Assembly: GCA_018060635.1 (NCBI GenBank)
Contig: JAGOVR010000101.1
Location: 1-5,352 of the forward strand
DNA from: Bacteriovoracaceae bacterium
Lineage (GTDB): Bacteria > Bdellovibrionota > Bacteriovoracia > Bacteriovoracales > Bacteriovoracaceae
Direction of reading: 5' to 3'
DNA: 5,352 bases
Shown here piece after piece: positions 1 to 5,352 of the stretch. Below the pieces are notes generated by a model, which was not told where the DNA came from, ran no database searches, and saw only the letters and a program-made list of their open reading frames with translations. Made by a program: the position numbers and the translations under genes. How positions within the stretch are numbered: position 1 is the first letter of the stretch; each line of letters begins with the position of its first letter.

Positions 1-896
1 TGATGAAGGCCATGGGAAAGCGTTATGATACTGATCCTAGAATTGCTTGGGTGGAAGTCGGCAGTTATGGGATTTGGGGGGAGTGGCACGTCTGGCAAAA
101 TGAAAAACTTTCTGCCACCTTAGAAAATCGTAAAAAAATAGTACAGCACTATACCGACCATTTTAAGCAAAAAAAATTAATTATTCCTTATGGTGATAAA
201 GAAGCATCACAAAAGGTTTTAGCGTCAGGGCATGGTGGATTACGTAATGACTGTTTGGGACTCATAGATTCGCATGAATGGTTTGAAAAAAGGTTAGATG
301 AAATCATCTCAGTAGTGGGAGAAAAAAAAAGAAGGGACTTTGTGATGGGTGGAGAGTTTTGTACAAATTCTTCTGCTCTTAATTTACAGAAAGATTTGGA
401 AAAACTGTCTGCATTTCTTTTGGAACATCGTTTTAGTTTTATAGGTCCAGCTATTGGGTTTACAGAAAATACATCGAAAGAAGCTTTAGTCAAAATATCA
501 AAACTTCAGCGCCAAATGGGATATGCCTTCACGTTTAAAGAGTTTCAAATTCCTAAATATCTCTATGGGTGGAAAAAAAATAAGATAAAATTTTTATTAG
601 AAAATACAGGCGTTGCTACATTTCCTTATGCTTGGAAAATCTTCTTAGCTCTTTACCATAAACAGACAAAAAAAATATATCCACTAAAAGTGTTAACTTC
701 TGTTGATCCTAGAAAATGGGAAACAGGAACGCATTCAGAAGTCTTAAACTTTAGTGTGACGGATGATATTCCTAAAGGCAGATATCAGCTTTGGTTAGGA
801 TTAGGAGATCCTCTTACTCAAGAGGTAGCTGTTCCTTTTTTCATAGAAGGGCGTAATGAGTTAGGGTATTATGATCTAGGTTCAACTAAGTTGTAA
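1..896 (+). CDS. DUF4832-type glycosidase-like protein, 5'-truncated by the window edge
   Basis: This is the C-terminal part of a protein, about 297 residues from the first ATG at position 3. The first visible residues (KAMGKRYDTDPRIAWVEVG) already sit inside a domain and the frame is open to the left edge, so the true start lies upstream. Residues 14-29 carry a barrel-strand motif ending SYGIWGEWH, with Glu27. GLRNDCLG (79-86) and MGGEF (Glu118) follow. Together these resemble the TIM-barrel part of DUF4874/DUF4832 proteins. Residues about 185-290 look like the family's C-terminal beta-sandwich: ENTGVATFPY, a DPRKWETG turn, PKGRYQLWLGLGDP, and an ending GYYDLG. By family resemblance it would act on a polysaccharide or glycan, with Glu27 and Glu118 as candidate catalytic acids. 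No substrate can be named, and activity is inference. Any signal peptide would be in the missing part. The next gene starts 16 bases downstream on the same strand, so co-transcription is likely. Confidence 0.75.
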   Translation, partial: MKAMGKRYDTDPRIAWVEVGSYGIWGEWHVWQNEKLSATLENRKKIVQHYTDHFKQKKLIIPYGDKEASQKVLASGHGGLRNDCLGLIDSHEWFEKRLDEIISVVGEKKRRDFVMGGEFCTNSSALNLQKDLEKLSAFLLEHRFSFIGPAIGFTENTSKEALVKISKLQRQMGYAFTFKEFQIPKYLYGWKKNKIKFLLENTGVATFPYAWKIFLALYHKQTKKIYPLKVLTSVDPRKWETGTHSEVLNFSVTDDIPKGRYQLWLGLGDPLTQEVAVPFFIEGRNELGYYDLGSTKL

Positions 897-912
897 AAAT
901 GAAGAGTGGTGT

Positions 913-2727
913 ATGAATAAATTAATAGAGCGATTTATCTTTGGGATTTTCTTTGTTTTTGTTTTAGGTTTTGCTACTCAACATTTTATTATTAAAAGTA
1001 AACTTCAGACCTTTGATACAAACTTAAAAAAACATATTGGGCGACAGCAAGATTTTCGTCTGCAAATGTTAGTTCTGATTGGCGAATTGTCTTATGCTCA
1101 GAGTTTGGAACAAAAGAAGGCCAGTCTTTTGGGACTTCAAGATTTTATGGCACGCTTTTTTAAAGAAGAAAGTAAAAGTAGTGTCATATTTTCCAAGCAT
1201 AGCACCAAAGATTATTATCTTAAGGAAAAAGAGCAAATTTTGCATTTACAGCAGGAGTTTTTAAAAAAAATTCATGTTTATTTTGGCCAAGAAGTTCAAG
1301 AAGAGTTAGGACAGCCTATAGATTTAAATAGGCAAGAAGTTCAAGAAATTTTAACATTTCTTAGAGGGATAAGTTATAAGTCTCAAGTCATCGAGAAAAT
1401 TTTTCAAGGAGAATTATTAGAACAGCAAAATACCACTACAAGCTGGCGTTATCTTGTTTTATGGGGAGTTGTTTTCCTTATCATTTTTATGAGTATTTGG
1501 GTCGTAGCTCCTTTTACCAGACAGGTGGAAAATACATTTGCAGAACTGAGCTATACCAAAGAAAAACTACAAGCAGTCAATCACGAATTAGAGAAGAGAA
1601 TTGAAGTTCGTAATAAGTTAGTTAATAGAACTCATGCCAGACTTTCAGCCATATTAGAAAGTGCTAATTTAACGATTATGTCCACTGATTTAGACGGGAT
1701 CATACAAACATTTAATCCGACAGCAGAACAAATGTTACAATATTCATCCATAGAAGTGGTAGGCAATTTAAGTCCTGTTTATTTTCATGATAAGTCAGAA
1801 CTTTCACAGAGAGCTCGCGAGTATTCTTTAAATATGGGAAATGATATTAGAAGCCCTTTTGAGATTTTAGTTAATAAAGCTAGAGCTGGAAAATCAGATG
1901 AAAGAGAGTGGCGCTATATTTCCAAAAAAGGAATTGTTATTCCAGTTCTTTTAATGGTCACTCCTCTGAGAGATGAAGATCGGAAAATTATGGGGTTTCT
2001 TTTTATTGCCTATGATATGACGGAAAGACAAAAGATCGAAAAAATGAAAACAGAGTTTATTTCAACTGTTAGTCACGAGTTACGAACGCCACTGGCATCT
2101 ATTCGAGGAGGATTGGGACTTTTGCTAGGAGGAGTTGCAGGAATACTTAATCCTAAAATGAAAGAATTACTAGATATCTCTCACAAAAATAGTGATCGTC
2201 TTTTGCATTTAATTAATGAAATTTTAGATATGGAAAAAATTGCAGAACAAAAAATGGAATATATATGGGAAGAGGTTAACGTATCTGAACTTATTAAAGA
2301 TTCTCTTAGTGAAAATCAAATCCTTGCTCAGCAAGCAGGTATTACATTTACTTATATGAGTCCTGAGCTTCAGGCAAAGATATGGGCAGATCCCAAAAGA
2401 CTTAAGCAGATTTTGGCCAATCTCCTTTCTAATTGTAGTAAGTTTACAGTAAAAGGGGATGAGGTCGTCGTAAAAGCAGAAAGGAATAAAAACTGGGTTC
2501 GCATATTAGTAACAGATCATGGGCCAGGTATTACTCAGGATAAACAACATTTAATTTTTCAAAAATTTACTCAACTAGATGCGTCTGATTCTCGGCGAGG
2601 AGCAGGAACGGGATTAGGATTACATATTTGTAAGGCCATGGTAGAGGATCTAAAAGGACGAATGGGTTTTGAGTCTATTCCTTATAAAGAGACTACTTTT
2701 TATTTTGAATTCCCTGAAGTGACGTGA
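913..2727 (+). CDS. Membrane-bound PAS-containing sensor histidine kinase
   Basis: This is a complete 604-residue inner-membrane kinase of a two-component system. TM1 spans about residues 8-23 and TM2 about 180-199. Between them lies a roughly 155-residue extracytoplasmic region that reads as all-helical, is rich in Lys, Gln and Glu, and matches no sensor fold I recognise. A coiled-coil linker (about 205-240) leads to a PAS domain with its C-terminal cap (about 243-378, ending YDMTERQ). HisKA follows, with phospho-acceptor His388 in SHELRTP; the HExxT motif suggests it can also act as a phosphatase. The ATPase domain has an N box NLLSNCSKFT (Asn507), where the usual Ala after that Asn is Cys. 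It also has G1 DHGPGI (Asp535), an F box and G2 GTGLGL (565-570). It has no receiver, so it needs a separate partner. The convergent single-domain receiver next door is a candidate. The start is the only in-frame ATG after the preceding stop. The ribosome site before it (GAAGAG) is weak, which fits translation following on from the upstream gene. Confidence 0.93.
   Translation: MNKLIERFIFGIFFVFVLGFATQHFIIKSKLQTFDTNLKKHIGRQQDFRLQMLVLIGELSYAQSLEQKKASLLGLQDFMARFFKEESKSSVIFSKHSTKDYYLKEKEQILHLQQEFLKKIHVYFGQEVQEELGQPIDLNRQEVQEILTFLRGISYKSQVIEKIFQGELLEQQNTTTSWRYLVLWGVVFLIIFMSIWVVAPFTRQVENTFAELSYTKEKLQAVNHELEKRIEVRNKLVNRTHARLSAILESANLTIMSTDLDGIIQTFNPTAEQMLQYSSIEVVGNLSPVYFHDKSELSQRAREYSLNMGNDIRSPFEILVNKARAGKSDEREWRYISKKGIVIPVLLMVTPLRDEDRKIMGFLFIAYDMTERQKIEKMKTEFISTVSHELRTPLASIRGGLGLLLGGVAGILNPKMKELLDISHKNSDRLLHLINEILDMEKIAEQKMEYIWEEVNVSELIKDSLSENQILAQQAGITFTYMSPELQAKIWADPKRLKQILANLLSNCSKFTVKGDEVVVKAERNKNWVRILVTDHGPGITQDKQHLIFQKFTQLDASDSRRGAGTGLGLHICKAMVEDLKGRMGFESIPYKETTFYFEFPEVT
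1288..1347 (+). repeat. Pair of exact 15-base direct repeats inside the sensor domain
   Basis: The 15 bases CAAGAAGTTCAAGAA occur at 1288-1302 and again at 1333-1347. They are 45 bases apart and in the same reading frame, so the protein shows QEVQE twice with a 15-residue period (about residues 126-145). The repeat lies in the extracytoplasmic helical region of the membrane kinase. It may reflect a small internal duplication, or simply two similar helix faces in a low-complexity Gln/Glu-rich stretch. Confidence 0.6.
2693..2727. other. 35-base tail-to-tail overlap of two coding regions
   Basis: The stop of the membrane kinase gene (TGA, 2725-2727, + strand) lies inside the receiver gene. The stop of the receiver gene (TAG read on the - strand, 2693-2695) lies inside the kinase gene. 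The last 11 codons of one gene plus its stop are therefore antisense to the last codons of the other. There is no stem followed by a T-run between or within the two ends that I would accept as a terminator. Confidence 0.9.
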
Positions 2728-3109
2728 AGTGCTGATTCCATATTTGTTTAATCTCTGATCCTAATGTCATAGGGTCAAAAGGTTTTTTAATAATACCTAA
2801 ACAGCCAGTTTTTTTTAATCGATCTATTTCACTGGGATGATTTTTGGCCGTCATAAAAATAACAGGAGTATCTTTAAGTATTAAGTTTTTCTTAATAAGC
2901 TGATAAAAAGTGGGTCCATCCATAGAAGGTAGCATCACATCTAGTGTAAATAAATCAGGTAAAAAAACTAAAGCGATGCTAAGAGCTTCTTCTGCACATG
3001 AGCAGATTTTAATTTCAAATCCAGCCACATCTTCTAACGCTATTTTAAGAATAGTTTGTAAATCGGGCTCATCTTCGAGGATTAAAATTTTTTTAAGTGT
3101 CATATTCAT
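2693..3109 (-). CDS. Single-domain (CheY/Spo0F-like) response regulator
   Basis: This 138-residue protein consists of one receiver domain with a short tail and no output domain. All key residues are present. The acidic pocket is Glu12/Asp13 (ILILEDEPD), the phospho-acceptor is Asp57 (FTLDVMLPSMDG), the switch Thr is Thr87 (FMTAK) and the conserved Lys is Lys109 (KKPFDPM). The stretch FMTAK...KKPFDPMTL is typical of a family of stand-alone receivers common in proteobacteria. It probably takes phosphate from the HPt domain of the hybrid kinase encoded just upstream, and perhaps directly from the convergent membrane kinase. The ATG at 3109 is preferred over a second ATG at 3103 because AGGAG sits 7 bases before it. 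The start overlaps the end of the hybrid kinase gene by 17 bases, which suggests translational coupling. The 3' end overlaps the end of the opposite-strand kinase gene by 35 bases. Output must be by protein contact or by passing phosphate on. Confidence 0.93.
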   Translation of the reverse strand: MNMTLKKILILEDEPDLQTILKIALEDVAGFEIKICSCAEEALSIALVFLPDLFTLDVMLPSMDGPTFYQLIKKNLILKDTPVIFMTAKNHPSEIDRLKKTGCLGIIKKPFDPMTLGSEIKQIWNQHFTSLQGIQNKK

Positions 3110-5352
3110 TTAAGAGCTCCTGTAATTTTTGAAGATGAAGCACAAGAGATGAATCCTCTTTTTTCTGAGCACTTTTTTCAAGGTCAGATCCGACAATTCC
3201 TAACAGAGGAAAACCGTAGGTAGCCGCATTCCCTTTTATTTGATGACCTATTTGTATTAAGAAAGAATAATTTTTATCATTCAAGGCTTCTTGCGCTTGA
3301 ATGAGTTCTTCTTTCCTTTTCTTTAAATAGGTTGATGCCATCAGTTTTATTTGCTCTTGAAATGCGATGAACTTATTTGTTTTTAGAATTTGTGCCATAT
3401 TTTTTAAAAGAGTTTGTTTATGCAGAGGTTTTGTAAGGTGGAGGTCACAACCAGCTTGCAAGCTTTGCTCTATCTCATGATTCATGGCGAAAGCAGACAG
3501 TGCTATAATGGGAATGCGTGCAAGATTTTTCTCTTTTTCTCTTTGACGAATCAAACGAGTTGCCGTTAATCCATCCATATAAGGCATTTGTACATCCATG
3601 AGGATAAGATCAAAATTTTCTTGTTGTACTTTTTTTAAAACTTCTTCTCCATTAAAAACCATATCTAAAATACAATGAGTGTTTTGCAGGAAATATTTAA
3701 TGATAAGATGATTGTCAGGAGAGTCATCGGCAAAAAGTATTTTTTTATGAGAAAAGTCAGGAAGCATATCAGCTTTTTTAAATTCAGATGTGGAAGTTGA
3801 AATGAGGGGCAAAAAACGTAGCTGTTCTGCAAGAGAAGGATGAAAAATAAAAGGACGTATTATAAATTCTGCCGAAGAAAAATCAGAGCTTAAGTTATAA
3901 GAAGGGGTATGGGCAGGAATAAAGAGTCGATCAAGGGGCGTTCTTTTTATAAATTCTATCACGAGCTTTTCTGTGAGGAAAGTTTCATCTAAAATTAAAA
4001 TTAATTTTTTATTTTCAAAATTTTTATTCATTGTTTTTGGAGATAAAATTTCATAACTGATAGCATGATAGGCGAGTATTTGTTCAAGTATTTGCTGTTC
4101 TTGAGCATTGTGCAGTTTTAAGAGTAAGTGGAAAGATGAAATAGCTGGGAGTGCTTTTTCCTCTGTTTTTTGTAAGCTTTTCTTTAAATTAATATTAAAG
4201 AAGAAGGTTGAACCTTTACCGAGTTGGCTTTTGACATCTAAATTGCCATTCATGGAGTTTATGATTTTTTTACAAATATCTAATCCTAGGCCTGTTCCAC
4301 TATATTTTCTTGTAATAGAGGAGTCGCCTTGTTGAAAAGGTTTGAAGATTAGATTTAGCTTGTCTTCAGAGATCCCAATCCCCGTATCGCTAATAGAAAA
4401 AAGTACTTCTATGTCTGTGGCACTTTCTTTTAGTAGAGAAATTTGAACAATGATTTCACCTTGTGCTGTAAATTTTATGGCATTTCCTACTAAGTTAAGA
4501 AGAACTTGTTTTATTCGAGTTGGATCACCCAAGAGAGAAGGAGGGATGTTGGTATCAATATCAAAAAAAAGATTAATATTTTTTTCAAAAGCAGAAAGAC
4601 TTAAAATATCAGAGGTTTGTTTCACTAAGTTATGCAAGCTCATTGGGATATTTTCTAAGGTAAGATGTCCAGATTCTATTTTAGATAAATCTAAAATATT
4701 ATTGATAAGTTCTAACAGATTATGGCTGGTTCTATCTAGTACGTTAATAAGTTGTTCTTGTTCATTGGAAATAGGCATATCACTAAGAATTTGCACAGCG
4801 CCTATAATAGCATTCAGAGGTGTTCGTATTTCATGACTCATATTGGCTAAAAACTCAGTCTTAGCTAAAGAAGCCTTTTGTGCTTCATCTTTAGCTAGTG
4901 TTAATTCTTGAGTTGCTTTTAATAGAAGTCGTGCTCTTTTCAGTCTAGTCATAACAGCAGAAAGCAGATGTTGTGTTCGGATGGGTTTTGCTAGGAACTC
5001 ATCTCCGCCAGATTCTAGGGCCAAAATCTTTTTATCCACACGGTATTCAGAAGAAAGGAATACAATAGGAATATGGCGGTAGTTTTCTTTTTGACGAATA
5101 ATTTTTGCAATTTCTAATCCATCATATTTAGGCATATATAGATCCAACACAATGAGCTCAGGTTGAAATTGATTCAAAATATCAAAGAGATCGTCAGGGT
5201 TAGAAAGTGCTTTGGTGGTGATTCCTACTTGTTCCAGAGTAAAAGAAATATCTTTCCACCTGACACCACTCGGTGAAATTGATAATGTATCTTTGAACAT
5301 TAAGCCAAGTTCAGCCTTGAAAGTAATCGAATCCCGCCATTCTTGTTCCTGC
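3093..5352 (-). CDS. Hybrid histidine kinase REC-HisKA-HATPase-degenerate REC-REC-HPt, 5' end probably beyond the window
   Basis: This multistep phosphorelay kinase has 735 residues from the ATG at 5300; the numbering here uses that Met. An N-terminal receiver spans about 3-122 (Asp53 in VLDLYMPKYDG, Ser83, Lys105), but its acidic pair is replaced by SISPSG. A helical linker leads to HisKA with His156 (NMSHEIRTP). The ATPase domain has Asn273 (NLVGNAIKFT), Asp305 in DTGIGI and SGTGLGL (334-340). Residues about 389-500 look like a worn-down receiver. A full receiver follows (Asp525/Asp526, Asp569, Ser602, Lys624), then an HPt domain with His686 in HQIKGNAATYGF. The likely route is His156 to Asp569 to His686 and on to the small receiver gene it overlaps. 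The layout resembles BarA-type kinases but lacks their membrane segments within the window. The frame stays open for 17 further codons to the right edge, and ATG 5300 has no Shine-Dalgarno, so that Met may be internal and more domains may precede it. Confidence 0.92.
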   Translation of the reverse strand, partial: QEQEWRDSITFKAELGLMFKDTLSISPSGVRWKDISFTLEQVGITTKALSNPDDLFDILNQFQPELIVLDLYMPKYDGLEIAKIIRQKENYRHIPIVFLSSEYRVDKKILALESGGDEFLAKPIRTQHLLSAVMTRLKRARLLLKATQELTLAKDEAQKASLAKTEFLANMSHEIRTPLNAIIGAVQILSDMPISNEQEQLINVLDRTSHNLLELINNILDLSKIESGHLTLENIPMSLHNLVKQTSDILSLSAFEKNINLFFDIDTNIPPSLLGDPTRIKQVLLNLVGNAIKFTAQGEIIVQISLLKESATDIEVLFSISDTGIGISEDKLNLIFKPFQQGDSSITRKYSGTGLGLDICKKIINSMNGNLDVKSQLGKGSTFFFNINLKKSLQKTEEKALPAISSFHLLLKLHNAQEQQILEQILAYHAISYEILSPKTMNKNFENKKLILILDETFLTEKLVIEFIKRTPLDRLFIPAHTPSYNLSSDFSSAEFIIRPFIFHPSLAEQLRFLPLISTSTSEFKKADMLPDFSHKKILFADDSPDNHLIIKYFLQNTHCILDMVFNGEEVLKKVQQENFDLILMDVQMPYMDGLTATRLIRQREKEKNLARIPIIALSAFAMNHEIEQSLQAGCDLHLTKPLHKQTLLKNMAQILKTNKFIAFQEQIKLMASTYLKKRKEELIQAQEALNDKNYSFLIQIGHQIKGNAATYGFPLLGIVGSDLEKSAQKKEDSSLVLHLQKLQELLNEYDT
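3117..3121 (-). promoter_or_regulatory. Shine-Dalgarno site of the receiver gene, inside the hybrid kinase gene
   Basis: Read on the - strand, AGGAG is followed by 7 bases (CTCTTAA) and the ATG at 3109. This is close to ideal spacing. It settles the choice of ATG 3109 over ATG 3103, which would have a 13-base spacer. The site lies within the last codons of the hybrid kinase, so ribosomes finishing the kinase can re-initiate on the receiver gene. Confidence 0.8.

Noticed and set aside
188..493. Open frame of 101 codons on the - strand
   Set aside because: It is antisense to the well-supported DUF4832-type gene, has no ribosome site of note, and its translation shows no recognisable domain.
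2780..2816. Possible terminator for the membrane kinase: AGGT...ACCT inverted pair followed by T8 at 2809-2816
   Set aside because: The stem has only four pairs, is not next to the T-run, and lies within the receiver's coding sequence. It is not a credible intrinsic terminator.
3103..3103. Second ATG as the start of the receiver gene
   Set aside because: It would lie 13 bases from the AGGAG, while ATG 3109 has a 7-base spacer. Both would give the same domain.
2910..3113. Open frame of 67 codons on the + strand opposite the receiver gene
   Set aside because: It mirrors the receiver coding sequence, and the opposite strand carries every receiver key residue.
4108..4836. Two + strand open frames (4108-4335 and 4450-4836) opposite the hybrid kinase
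   Set aside because: Both lie antisense to the ATPase and HisKA coding sequence, have low-complexity translations and no domain signature, and are shadows of the kinase.
5310..5352. Stretch with GATTCGATT on the - strand, reminiscent of a tRNA T-arm or the start of tmRNA
   Set aside because: The flanking bases do not pair into a 5-base T-stem and no acceptor or anticodon arm can be drawn, so the match is chance.

Overview
The window is AT-rich throughout (G+C by eye in the mid 30s percent, with many A/T homopolymers of 7-9) and almost fully coding. The genes look like those of an AT-rich Gram-negative bacterium. The evidence is a two-pass membrane histidine kinase, a large hybrid kinase with a built-in HPt domain, and a single-domain receiver of a type common in proteobacteria. 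I cannot name the genus. There are no RNA genes, insertion sequences, CRISPR arrays or phage genes.

Left half, + strand: the 3' part of a gene for a TIM-barrel, glycosidase-like protein with a C-terminal beta-sandwich (DUF4832-type) runs in from the left edge. After a 16-base gap comes a complete gene for a membrane sensor kinase (two TM segments, an all-helical extracytoplasmic sensor, PAS, HisKA, HATPase). The two are probably co-transcribed from a promoter outside the window.

Right half, - strand: a long hybrid kinase reads in from the right edge with the order REC, HisKA, HATPase, degenerate REC, REC, HPt. Its last 17 bases overlap the start of a gene for a CheY-like single-domain receiver, whose Shine-Dalgarno lies inside the kinase gene. 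The receiver gene then runs tail to tail into the membrane kinase gene, and the two coding regions overlap by 35 bases on opposite strands. No intergenic stretch exceeds 16 bases, so neither operon has room for a conventional intergenic terminator.

The likely joint role is a multistep phosphorelay. The hybrid kinase would pass phosphate from His156 to Asp569 to His686 (numbered from the in-window ATG) and then to Asp57 of the small receiver. The membrane kinase, which has no receiver of its own, may feed the same small receiver. No DNA-binding or enzymatic output domain is visible in any of the three signalling proteins, so the output lies elsewhere or works by protein-protein contact. The points most worth checking are the two abnormal receiver domains in the hybrid kinase, its unresolved N-terminus at the right edge, and the overlapping convergent gene ends.
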